NCBI GenBank assembly: GCA_937872165.1
Contig: CALMOR010000158.1
Location: forward strand, 39,366-47,474
DNA: 8,109 nucleotides
Reading direction: 5' to 3'
Source: an uncultured Burkholderiales bacterium
Lineage (GTDB): Bacteria; Pseudomonadota; Gammaproteobacteria; Burkholderiales; Burkholderiaceae_D
In this document: piece after piece, positions 1 through 7,224 of the stretch
How the letters are laid out: the number at the start of each line of letters is the position of its first letter
How positions within the stretch are numbered: the stretch's first letter is position 1
Made by a program: the position numbers and the translations under genes
The notes under the pieces: generated by a model
Told to the model about the DNA's origin: nothing
Databases searched by the model: none
Seen by the model: the letters and a program-made list of their open reading frames with translations, nothing else

Positions 1-658
1 GCACGGCGGCGAGAGGTCGACCGGCAGCGCGGCGATCAGCGGGAGAGCAGCGTGGCGGCGTCGACGAGCACGGCGAACCGCCATTCACCGCGCCATCGAT
101 CTCGCCCGGCGAGTCGATCCGCATCGACGCAGGTCGTCGCGACGCCGATACGTGCCGGAAAGACCAGTGCCCGACGGGCCGGTGCGGCGAACGTCCGCAT
201 CGTCCGCGGTCCGCCCCACCTCCTCCCCGATGCGGTCCCCGCTCGTCACGCATCGACGTGGACACGGACAGCGACCGGACCGAGCGGCGTCGGCTCGCAC
301 CGATCTCTCACGCGAGGTCGACTCGCGTGCGTCGCCTCCATCCGCTATCGACGAAGCGGGCTCGCTCGCGTTCGTCCTTCGAGGCGGTCCCGCCGGAAAC
401 CCGGCCGGCAGCGGCGCGCCCGTCGTGCGAGCCGCAGCAGCACCGGTGGCCGGATCCCCGCCCGAGCTTCGACGAACGAGGTCCCACTCCCGATCGCTCG
501 CGTGCTCTTGCCTGCCAGCACGCGGTGTCTCGACCCAGCGACCGAAGACGATTCGCGACACTGGTCCATACGTCCACCGCATGAAACCTTCCTGAGAGAC
601 GGGGCCACGAGGCCTCGTCTCTCGACCGGGCCCACGAACGATCCGAACTGAAACGACG
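1..658. other. GC-rich region upstream of dnaE2, no recognisable gene
   Basis: All three forward frames stay open from the left edge until stops near 584, 595 and 651, as expected for very GC-rich DNA with few stop codons. The translations are dominated by Arg, Ser, Ala, Pro and Thr, and show no domain or motif I can place. In many proteobacteria imuB lies directly before dnaE2. None of the usual ImuB C-terminal features (the RDYY-like segment, the terminal W-x-LHG-x-FA) appears in any forward frame. The frame-1 reading stops with TGA at 649-651, 7 nt before the dnaE2 ATG, so translational coupling to an unrecognised upstream cistron cannot be excluded. Reverse-strand openings here also look like noise. 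I see no canonical CTGT-N8-ACAG LexA operator. Confidence 0.6.
594..623. promoter_or_regulatory. 13-bp hairpin in the dnaE2 leader
   Basis: The left arm 594-606 pairs with 611-623 around the loop ACGA. All thirteen positions pair, with one G-T wobble (602:615). It ends 35 nt before the dnaE2 ATG. No T-tract follows on the plus strand, so it is not a standard intrinsic terminator. It could end the preceding transcript in a factor-dependent way, act as a leader element, or be chance in GC-rich DNA. The pairing is seen; the role is inferred. Confidence 0.45.
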
Positions 659-3600
659 ATGGCGCTGCCCCGCTACGCAGAACTGCATTGCCTCTCCAAC
701 TTCAGCTTCCTCGTGGGCGCGTCGCATCCCGAGGAGCTGGTGGCGCGAGCCGTCGAGCTCGGCTATGCCGGCCTCGCGATCACCGACGAGTGCTCGCTGG
801 CCGGCGTCGTCCGCGCGCACGCGGAGGCGAAGGAGCACGACCTCAAGCTCGTCATCGGCAGCAGCTTCGTCCTCGATTGCGGGCTGCAGCTCGTGCTGCT
901 GGCGACGAATCGCAACGGCTACGGCAACCTCTCGGAGCTGATCACGCTCGGCCGCATGCGCTGCGGCAAGGGCAGGTACCGGCTGACGCGGGCGGACCTC
1001 GACGGCAGCCCCCAACCCCCGCACACGATCCCCGAGGCCGCGGGCTCCATCGACCACCTTGGCGGCATGCCCGACTGCCTTGCATTGTGGATCCCTCCGC
1101 GCGATGTCGACGACCCACGGCTCGACGACGAGGCGCGCTGGATCGCAGCCACCTTCACGCCGCGGGCCCGGCCGGCCGAAGCCGGGGAGACCTTCGTCGC
1201 AGGTCGTGCATGGATCGCCTTGCAGCGCACGCACCGCATGGACGACAAGCTCGTCCAGAAGCGACTGATCGCGCTCGGCGAGAGGGTGGGACTCTCGTGT
1301 GTCGCGACCGGCGACGTCCACATGCACGTGCGTTCGCGAAAGCCCCTGCAGGACGCGCTGACCGCCATCCGTCTCGGCCGGTCGGTGGCCGACTGCGGCG
1401 ACGCGCTCGCGCCCAATGCCGAGCGGCATCTGCGCTCGCGCAAGCGCCTCGGCGATCTCTTCGCCGATCGGCTGCTCGAAGAGAGCGTCGTCATCGCGGA
1501 CCAGTGCACGTTCTCGTTGAAGGAGCTCGGATATCAGTACCCGAAGGAGATCGTGCCGGACGGCGAGACGCAGACCAGCTGGCTCCGCAAGTTGACCGAG
1601 GATGGACTCGTCGCGCGTTTCCCGGGCGGCGTCATCGACAAGGTCAGGAAGCAGATCGAGCACGAGCTCGCGCTGATCGCGGACCTGCGCTACGAGGCCT
1701 TCTTCCTGACGGTCCACGACATCGTCCGTTACGCGCGCAGCGTCGGCATCCTGTGCCAGGGTCGCGGATCGGCCGCCAACTCGGCCGTGTGCTTCTGCCT
1801 CGGCATCACCGAGGTCAACCCGGCGCTGCAGGACATGCTGTTCGAACGCTTCCTCACCAAGGAACGGAACGAGCCGCCCGACATCGACGTCGACTTCGAG
1901 CACCAGCGCCGCGAGGAGGTCATCCAGTACATCTACGACAAGTACGGCCGGCATCGCACCGCGCTGGCCGCGACCGTCATCGCGTACCGCACGCGTTCGG
2001 CGATCCGTGACGTGGGCAAGGCGCTCGGCCTCGACGGCCAACGCGTCGATCGGCTGTCGGCCTCGCATGCAGGGTGGGACGGCAGCGCAGACCATCGCGA
2101 CCGGCTGGAGGAGAACGGTTTCGATCCCGACAGCCCGGTCGTGCAGAAGCTGCTCGAACTGACCGGCACGTTGCGCAGCTTTCCACGGCATCTGTCGCAG
2201 CATGTCGGCGGATTCGTCATCAGCGCCGACAAGCTGTCGCGCATGGTGCCGATCGAGAACGCCGCCATGCAGAAGCCGTCGGACTGGGACGACGAGGCGG
2301 GACGGCGCGCGCTCTACGCGCCGTCCGACGAGGACGACACGGCAGAAGCCCGGCCGAAGCGCCGCGTTCCCGATGCCGGCACGGCGCTGTTCCCGACCTT
2401 CCGCTCGGTGATCCAGTGGGACAAGGACGACCTCGAGGAACTGGGGCTGTTGAAGGTCGACGTGCTCGCGCTGGGCATGCTGTCGGCGGTGCGGCGCTCG
2501 CTCGACCTGATCGGGCGGCGGCGCGGTCGCGGCCCGGACGAGCCGCTCCGCATGACCGACATCCCGCAGGACGACGAGAAGGTCTACGACATGATCTGCG
2601 AGGCCGACACCGTCGGCGTGTTCCAGATCGAGAGCCGCGCGCAGATGAGCATGCTGCCGCGGCTGCGACCTCGGAAGTATTACGACCTGGTGGTCGAGGT
2701 GGCGATCGTGCGGCCTGGACCCATCCAGGGCGGCATGGTGCATCCGTATCTGAAAGCGCGCGAGGCAGAGCGGCGCAACGAGACCATCACGTACATCAAG
2801 CCCGCTGTCGAGGAGGCGCTGAAGCGCACGCTCGGTGTGCCGATCTTCCAGGAACAGGTGATGCAGTTGATGATGCTGGCCGCGAACTTCAGCGCCGGCG
2901 AAGCCGACAAGCTGCGGCGTGCGATGGCGGCGTGGAAGCGCAAGGGCGGCCTCGGTCCCTTCCACGATCGCATCGTCGAAGGCATGGTGCAGAACGACTA
3001 TCCGCGCCCTTATGCCGAACAGATCTTCAAGCAGATCGAAGGCTTCGGAGAATACGGTTTCCCGGAGAGCCATGCGGCGAGCTTCGCGTTCCTGGTCTAC
3101 GTGTCGTGCTGGATCAAGTACCACGAGCCGGCCGCCTTTCTGGCGGCCATGCTCAACAGCCAGCCCCTCGGTTTCTATTCGGCGTCGCAGCTCATCCAGG
3201 ATGCGAAGCGGCACGAGATCGAAGTACGGCCCATCGACGTGACGATCAGCGATTGGGACGCGACGCTCGAAGAGAAGGAAGCGCGCTACTGCTTCGAGGC
3301 GCGCTCCAGGGAGCAGCGAGGAAGCGACGTGAAACGCCGGCAACCCGCGGTGCGCCTCGGCCTGAACAGCATCAAGTCGTTCAACTTGAAGGCCGCGACT
3401 CGTCTCGTCGCCGCGCGGGCGCAAAAGCCGTTCGACAGCGTGGAAGATCTGGGGCGCCGCGCTGCGCTGACGACGCTGGAACTCGACGCCCTCGCCGCCG
3501 CCGATGCGCTGAGCACGCTATCGGGCCACCGACGCCAAGCCCGCTGGCAAGCCGCATCGCACCGTTTCGAGCGAGACCTGATGAACGAAGCGACGATCGA

Positions 3601-4048
3601 AGAAAAGACGCTGGCCTTACCGCTGGCGACGGAAGGTCGAGAGATCGTCGACGACTATGCGAGCACGGGATTCACGCTGCGCCGGCACCCGTTGGCGTTA
3701 TTGCGGCCGCAGTTGAAGGAGATGAAGCTTTCCAGTGCGGAGGATCTGAGCGCGATAAAGAATGGCAAGTACGTCAGAACCACTGGAATCGTAACCTTAC
3801 GGCAACGACCCGGAACGGCAAAAGGTACTATTTTTGTATCACTCGAAGACGAGACCGGAATAATTAACGTTATCGTCTGGAAAAAGGTAATTGACCTGCA
3901 TAGACAGACGTTACTAAGATCCTGTCTATTGAGAGTTTACGGTAACTGGCAACGAAGCGGCAACGTAATAAGTCTCGTTGCTGAAGAGCTATTCGACGAT
4001 AGTCATATGATAAAGAGACTTCAGCTATGCAGCCGAGATTTTCATTAA
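659..4048 (+). CDS. dnaE2: Error-prone DNA polymerase III alpha subunit DnaE2 (ImuC)
   Basis: Family C DNA polymerase of the DNA-damage-induced mutagenesis cassette, which synthesises across lesions, normally with ImuA/ImuB and the beta clamp. The 1129 residues are near the usual DnaE2 length. The start YAELHCLSNFSFL (from residue 6) is typical of the DnaE2 PHP domain, whose first metal motif is degenerate (HCL rather than HxH). The polymerase active site is intact: PDIDVDF with D410 and D412, and the third aspartate probably D601 in GLLKVDVLALG. A helix-hairpin-helix-like region (FNLKAATRLVAARAQKPFD) and an OB-fold (about 1035-1110, with GIINVIVW) follow. The protein ends in SRDFH, as DnaE2 proteins commonly do, so it appears complete. 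The ATG at 659 fits the family start, but no good Shine-Dalgarno precedes it. From about codon 1033 the codons turn A/T-rich (AGA, ATA, TTA, CTA). No imuA or imuB is visible upstream. Confidence 0.96.
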   Translation: MALPRYAELHCLSNFSFLVGASHPEELVARAVELGYAGLAITDECSLAGVVRAHAEAKEHDLKLVIGSSFVLDCGLQLVLLATNRNGYGNLSELITLGRMRCGKGRYRLTRADLDGSPQPPHTIPEAAGSIDHLGGMPDCLALWIPPRDVDDPRLDDEARWIAATFTPRARPAEAGETFVAGRAWIALQRTHRMDDKLVQKRLIALGERVGLSCVATGDVHMHVRSRKPLQDALTAIRLGRSVADCGDALAPNAERHLRSRKRLGDLFADRLLEESVVIADQCTFSLKELGYQYPKEIVPDGETQTSWLRKLTEDGLVARFPGGVIDKVRKQIEHELALIADLRYEAFFLTVHDIVRYARSVGILCQGRGSAANSAVCFCLGITEVNPALQDMLFERFLTKERNEPPDIDVDFEHQRREEVIQYIYDKYGRHRTALAATVIAYRTRSAIRDVGKALGLDGQRVDRLSASHAGWDGSADHRDRLEENGFDPDSPVVQKLLELTGTLRSFPRHLSQHVGGFVISADKLSRMVPIENAAMQKPSDWDDEAGRRALYAPSDEDDTAEARPKRRVPDAGTALFPTFRSVIQWDKDDLEELGLLKVDVLALGMLSAVRRSLDLIGRRRGRGPDEPLRMTDIPQDDEKVYDMICEADTVGVFQIESRAQMSMLPRLRPRKYYDLVVEVAIVRPGPIQGGMVHPYLKAREAERRNETITYIKPAVEEALKRTLGVPIFQEQVMQLMMLAANFSAGEADKLRRAMAAWKRKGGLGPFHDRIVEGMVQNDYPRPYAEQIFKQIEGFGEYGFPESHAASFAFLVYVSCWIKYHEPAAFLAAMLNSQPLGFYSASQLIQDAKRHEIEVRPIDVTISDWDATLEEKEARYCFEARSREQRGSDVKRRQPAVRLGLNSIKSFNLKAATRLVAARAQKPFDSVEDLGRRAALTTLELDALAAADALSTLSGHRRQARWQAASHRFERDLMNEATIEEKTLALPLATEGREIVDDYASTGFTLRRHPLALLRPQLKEMKLSSAEDLSAIKNGKYVRTTGIVTLRQRPGTAKGTIFVSLEDETGIINVIVWKKVIDLHRQTLLRSCLLRVYGNWQRSGNVISLVAEELFDDSHMIKRLQLCSRDFH

Positions 4049-4081
4049 TTTCAAGTTCTTAGAATACAGCAGGTAGACCCG

Positions 4082-4873
4082 TTAATCATAGCTTATCTTG
4101 GGACTCCTTCCGTAATCCATTAGTGCCTGGGCCGGGAGCAGACACAACAAAGGCATGGCAAGCGCCACTATTTCCGCCCTCCTCGTAGCCCCAAGCTTGG
4201 CGCCTGTCCGCTGCACCTGTGTCTTCACAGTTGAATCCGACACCCCACGGAGCCTAGCAATTTCCTTGTTCGATAGCCCCTGTGCTAAAAGCTCGATAAT
4301 ATGCAACTCTGTTGGTGTAAGAGTTAAAGTCGGATGACTAAATGTATGCCGTGACTTAGCCATCATCCTGCTATTAATGGTCGTTATTACTACGTTGGCC
4401 ATCGCATTTATTAAGTTAGCCACAAGCCTCGCAGATTCTTGCGAGTCTCCGTCTAAAGGGTTAGCAATTTGGAAAAATACGAAGCGTCGCAAAGAATGAT
4501 CAAGAACCCCATGAACTATCATCTGTCTCATCCCGTAACCTAGCAACACCTGCCGCCACAATCGGTGACCACCTCTATCATCTAAGCCCTCCACGTCTAC
4601 ATAACGTAGTCGCTCGCTTTTAAACCAGCCAAACATTAAAGGATCATCAAGCGCTCCAGAATGAGTTTTTAAGTCTTCCACTAAGTTAAGTGGGAAATCT
4701 ACTTCCAAACGATGCGTTGGAACGCTTCCAACACCATGTAGTGTTCCAACCGTAGCTAGGAGTGACGAGTGAGGAAGCACCTGACGAAGCTCCGTACGTA
4801 CCCATCGCTTAAAATCCCTGGACGTTTGAACCGCCTCGAGTGTCAATAAAAGATGTTCATACGACTTTTGCAT
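4082..4873 (-). CDS. LuxR-family transcriptional regulator
   Basis: A 263-residue DNA-binding regulator. The C-terminal LuxR/GerE helix-turn-helix covers about residues 184-240: it opens with LTPTE, continues EIARLRGVSDSTVKTQV and ends KLGATRRAEIVALA, keeping the family's E189, G199, N202, I205 and TVK positions. The N-terminal ~170 residues (LPHSSLLATVGTL and onward) are not a response-regulator receiver, since no phospho-accepting Asp pattern is evident. They faintly resemble the N-terminal domain of EpsA-type regulators of exopolysaccharide operons; this is a memory-based guess. There is no signal peptide or membrane segment. An AAGGG stands about 7 nt before the ATG. The gene starts 55 bp after the HD-GYP gene stops, on the same strand, which suggests co-transcription. 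It converges with dnaE2, leaving a 33-bp gap with no clear terminator. Codons are A/T-rich like those of its partner. Its target genes and ligand are unknown. Confidence 0.85.
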   Translation of the reverse strand: MQKSYEHLLLTLEAVQTSRDFKRWVRTELRQVLPHSSLLATVGTLHGVGSVPTHRLEVDFPLNLVEDLKTHSGALDDPLMFGWFKSERLRYVDVEGLDDRGGHRLWRQVLLGYGMRQMIVHGVLDHSLRRFVFFQIANPLDGDSQESARLVANLINAMANVVITTINSRMMAKSRHTFSHPTLTLTPTELHIIELLAQGLSNKEIARLRGVSDSTVKTQVQRTGAKLGATRRAEIVALAMPLLCLLPAQALMDYGRSPKISYD

Positions 4874-4928
4874 ATTTTAGCCCTTTTCTTAGATCTTGAG
4901 TATAGAAGCAAAAGCCAGTTCAGCCATG

Positions 4929-6869
4929 TCAAGTACGTCCAGTGTCGATGTAATAATTTCTCTTATTTCGCACGCCGCAATTCGTATCCCGTATTTCCAA
5001 ATTACCAACATTCCCACACTCTGATAGCTCCACAAGCGCTTTCACTACAACAGGGTCAAACTGAACCCCCTGCATCGTAATTATTTGCCGGACAGCATCC
5101 CGCCTTGACCATCCAGCACTTCCCCGAGTAGGCAAGACTAAGTCCACATAAGAATCAGCCACATGGCATATACGAGCTTCTAGCGGAATCTCATTTCCAC
5201 AAAGAGAGTGGGGGTAGCCGCACCCGTTCCAAAACTCGTGATGATGCGCCGCTACGCTCGCGGCGATTTGGAACACTGGATCCGTCGAGACGCTAAGGAG
5301 CTGAGAACCAGCCAAGGTATGCTGGCAAATTAGTGAATAATCGTCCATAGGTTGAGCTTTAGTAAAATAACTGTCTTCTCTAGCTCCTACTATTTTCCCT
5401 ATGTCATGTAATCGACATGCCATCTCGATTAAGACAGAGCGCTCCCGCGGCAGTCCGAGTTGCATTGCAATTAAACCTGACAACTCGCCCACCCGAAAGC
5501 AATGCAGTCCTGTTTCCTCAATGCAATAATCCGACGCAATTGCCCAGTCTTCGGCCACATCAAAGTCCTTCGTGCGCAATCTTTGCTCTAGCCGACGACG
5601 CCCTGCGACCGAAAAGCTATATTGCAACTGATGAACTTGCTCATTATCACTGACGGATCGCTTAGACGTTCCCTCTAGCCTCACTACATTAGACATGACT
5701 TTAATAAGAGAGGGAATGTCATAATGTAGGCCCACGATCTTCTGTTCGTGTCTATTAGCCGCGCAGCTACGAATCCGATCAAAAAACTGGTGGTGCTTAG
5801 CATTAATAATGTGACATTTTAGGTCGCGGACTAATTTTAGCCCCGTCTCCCTGCCCTTTGTTGTTTTATCTGATCTATATAACTCGACTAGAGTTTTTAA
5901 CAAATCTTCTCTATGTAACGGAAAATCATGTGATCTTTCAAGCAAAGCTAACAGTGCTAACTGCGAGTCTTTTATCCCCGATATATCATTTACCGAAAGT
6001 CGTAGTCTTGCTAATGCGCAGCTTAAAATGACATCTGTTCGAAAATTTTGTTTTTCCTCTGTAGACCTCACTGCCGACAAGATAATCGCATGAGCCTCGT
6101 CAACTTTTCCTTCACGCAGAAGACATAATGCATGTTGCGTCTCCACATAGGCTCGCCAATAGGCCTCGATATGCCCCGCCGTTGATAACTTTGAGATTGC
6201 AATATCATTAAATTTACTGGCAAGCCTCTCGTCGTCGAAGTGTCTTGCAAGTTGTAGCCCATTAATGGCGTTTTGGAGGTGCAGATAGTCTAGCTCCTTA
6301 GTTCCTTCTGGATATGTCATTAACTGCTTTGAAAGAACGAGTGCCTCTTGAAAGAGGCCCATCGCATGTAACATTTGCACCATGTTGCACAGAATGGCGA
6401 ACTCACCGAGTTCGTTATTTAATATTCTGGCAATTTCTAATGCTTTTTCTAGATGAAAAGACGACTGTTCGAATCGGGATATTCTTGCAAAGGCCGCCGC
6501 ATTGATGTTATGAGCTTTTCTCAGAAGGTCTAAATCTGAGAGTTCGAGGGCAGCGTTGAGGCCGATCTGTGCTACTTGCGAAGAGCGAATCGCATCGCCC
6601 ACGTTATCAAAATAGCGACTGCATTCTAGCAACAAAAATGTTCGTTCAACATCTAGGTTGTCACCTGTCTGCGCTATATATTCCTCTACTACAACTCTAT
6701 CTTGCTGCTTTCCGCCGTGGAGTATCGCTTTGATTTGTGCACCTGAGATAGGTCGCGTGGAACTTTCAATTTCCTTAGTAGCCAATGCTGACGTTGCGAT
6801 GTGGGCTGAGGTGGTTTCCTCGCTCACTTCGTTGCGGGACTGTTTAGTTCGGCCTATCTGCGTTCGCAT
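4929..6869 (-). CDS. TPR-like N-terminal region plus HD-GYP phosphohydrolase domain protein
   Basis: A 646-residue soluble protein, probably a cyclic-di-GMP phosphodiesterase. Residues ~60-350 are alpha-helical and TPR-like (for example SFHLEKALEIARILNNELGE, and AMGLFQEALVLSKQL), suggesting a protein-binding sensor. The HD-GYP domain covers about 450-615: ETGLH (H456), RLHDIGK (H488, D489, K492), QH (H517), HHHEFWNGCGYP (542-553) and VAD (D572), so the metal-binding set looks complete. The segment after VAD is unusual: the usual D-x-L-T...RPY stretch is replaced by LVLPTRGSAGWS. No receiver, GAF or PAS domain and no membrane segment is seen. The start at 6869 is chosen because GGAG lies 6 nt before this ATG. 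The frame is open further upstream to 7115, but that would translate 82 codons through tRNA-Leu and its intron. The gene begins 24 nt past the tRNA CCA end and precedes a LuxR gene by 55 bp. Codons are A/T-rich. Confidence 0.88.
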   Translation of the reverse strand: MRTQIGRTKQSRNEVSEETTSAHIATSALATKEIESSTRPISGAQIKAILHGGKQQDRVVVEEYIAQTGDNLDVERTFLLLECSRYFDNVGDAIRSSQVAQIGLNAALELSDLDLLRKAHNINAAAFARISRFEQSSFHLEKALEIARILNNELGEFAILCNMVQMLHAMGLFQEALVLSKQLMTYPEGTKELDYLHLQNAINGLQLARHFDDERLASKFNDIAISKLSTAGHIEAYWRAYVETQHALCLLREGKVDEAHAIILSAVRSTEEKQNFRTDVILSCALARLRLSVNDISGIKDSQLALLALLERSHDFPLHREDLLKTLVELYRSDKTTKGRETGLKLVRDLKCHIINAKHHQFFDRIRSCAANRHEQKIVGLHYDIPSLIKVMSNVVRLEGTSKRSVSDNEQVHQLQYSFSVAGRRRLEQRLRTKDFDVAEDWAIASDYCIEETGLHCFRVGELSGLIAMQLGLPRERSVLIEMACRLHDIGKIVGAREDSYFTKAQPMDDYSLICQHTLAGSQLLSVSTDPVFQIAASVAAHHHEFWNGCGYPHSLCGNEIPLEARICHVADSYVDLVLPTRGSAGWSRRDAVRQIITMQGVQFDPVVVKALVELSECGNVGNLEIRDTNCGVRNKRNYYIDTGRT

Positions 6870-6875
6870 ACACCG

Positions 6876-6879
6876 CTCC
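6876..6879 (-). promoter_or_regulatory. Shine-Dalgarno that fixes the HD-GYP gene start
   Basis: GGAG on the minus strand, separated by six bases (CGGTGT) from the ATG at 6869. It lies within the 24 nt between the tRNA-Leu CCA end and the start codon. It rules strongly against the longer frame that begins inside the intron. Confidence 0.75.
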
Positions 6880-6892
6880 AAACCTGAGTTGT

Positions 6893-7224
6893 TGGTGCCC
6901 GAGGCCGGACTCGAACCGGCATGATCTTTCGACCGAGGGATTTTCGTACCACTTCGGCTTTCGCCGCCGTCCCCCGAATGGGTGAACGTTCGTGGTCTGG
7001 AGCACGCCTTCACCTTGGCTGTTGCTGCTTCGCTGTAGGTGCCCGCCGTCTGCTCTCTACGCCTTCCCTCGGGATGTATCCGACGGGCTTGGTTCGGTGT
7101 CAGCTCGATCGGCAATCGCGCTGATCAGGGCCTTCGCCGACTTTGACGGGTGTCACCCCGGGCGTTTCCCCCCGAGGGCTCAATTCAATAAGTCCCTTGT
7201 GTCTACCAATTCCACCACTCGGGC
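6893..7224 (-). tRNA. tRNA-Leu(UAA), interrupted by a group I intron
   Basis: The mature tRNA is made of exon 1 (7190-7224, 35 nt) and exon 2 (6893-6944, 52 nt), giving 87 nt with CCA encoded. The acceptor stem GCCCGAG pairs perfectly with CTCGGGC. Exon 1 carries the D-arm (GGAATTGGTAGAC) and ends ACTT. Exon 2 begins AAAA, closing the anticodon loop CUUAAAA between AGGGA and UCCCU, so the anticodon is UAA. Next come a long variable arm (GGTC-GAAA-GATC), as expected for leucine, and the T-arm GCCGG-TTCGAGT-CCGGC. The interruption falls between U34 and A35, the classic position of the tRNA-Leu(UAA) intron of cyanobacteria and plastids. It is the third gene of the Gly-Cys-Leu cluster. No terminator follows it, and an HD-GYP gene starts 24 nt downstream. 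Confidence 0.95.
6945..7189 (-). ncRNA. Group I self-splicing intron in the anticodon loop of tRNA-Leu(UAA)
   Basis: A 245-nt insert, bounded by U at the end of exon 1 and by a terminal G (position 6945), as group I introns require. Exon GGGACUU can pair with intron GAGCCC to form P1, with a U-G pair at the splice site. P2 is CCTCGGG/CCCGGGG around GGGAAACG. The core segments GTCAAAGTCGGCGAA, CCGAACCAAGCC, GTAGAGAGCAGACGG and GGTGAAGGCGTGCTCCAG follow in that order and closely resemble, from memory, the Azoarcus tRNA-Ile intron (subgroup IC3). P7 is GAGCA (7051-7055) with TGCTC (7000-7004). P9 elements are ACCAC/GTGGT and a GGC-GAAA-GCC tetraloop hairpin. There is no homing endonuclease gene. 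If this is the only UAA-reading tRNA-Leu, splicing would be essential. Self-splicing itself is inferred from structure. Confidence 0.93.

Larger units (their letters stand above)
3752..6892. other. Low-GC segment (candidate island) between the dnaE2 3' end and tRNA-Leu
   Basis: Base composition falls around 3752, inside dnaE2, and rises again at the CCA end of tRNA-Leu (6893). By hand count, 56 of the last 97 dnaE2 codons end in A or T, against 12 of 51 just before (3599-3751) and 5 of 50 in 2252-2401. The two minus-strand genes inside are also clearly A/T-rich. One edge at a tRNA 3' end and the other inside a conserved gene is the pattern of acquired DNA. However, there is no integrase, transposase or repeated tRNA 3' end at the left boundary. 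The right edge is sharp and the left edge somewhat graded, so ancient recombination is as likely as a recent element. Confidence 0.6.

Noticed and set aside
636..648. Repeated GAAC before dnaE2 as an alphaproteobacterial-type LexA site
   Set aside because: The two copies are separated by 5 bp, not the 7 bp of the known GTTC-N7-GTTC operator.
52..651. Plus-strand open frame of 199 codons ending 7 nt before dnaE2
   Set aside because: The composition is Arg/Ser/Ala-rich noise with no motif. It is kept only as a remark on possible coupling, not as a gene.
308..3424. Long (1038-residue) open frame on the minus strand opposite dnaE2
   Set aside because: It is antisense to a clear DnaE2 gene in GC-rich DNA; the translation is rich in Arg, Leu, His, Asp and Val with no domain, a typical frame shadow.
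2074..3867. 597-codon plus-strand open frame inside dnaE2
   Set aside because: It lies in another frame of a well-supported gene and reads as Arg-rich low-information sequence.
3740..4090. Copy of the tRNA-Leu 3' end as an attachment-site repeat at the left edge of the low-GC segment
   Set aside because: No stretch matching the T-arm/acceptor end of tRNA-Leu was found there by eye.
4899..4932. TTGACA and TATACT hexamers upstream of the LuxR gene
   Set aside because: The hexamers are good but 22 bp apart, too wide for a normal sigma70 promoter.
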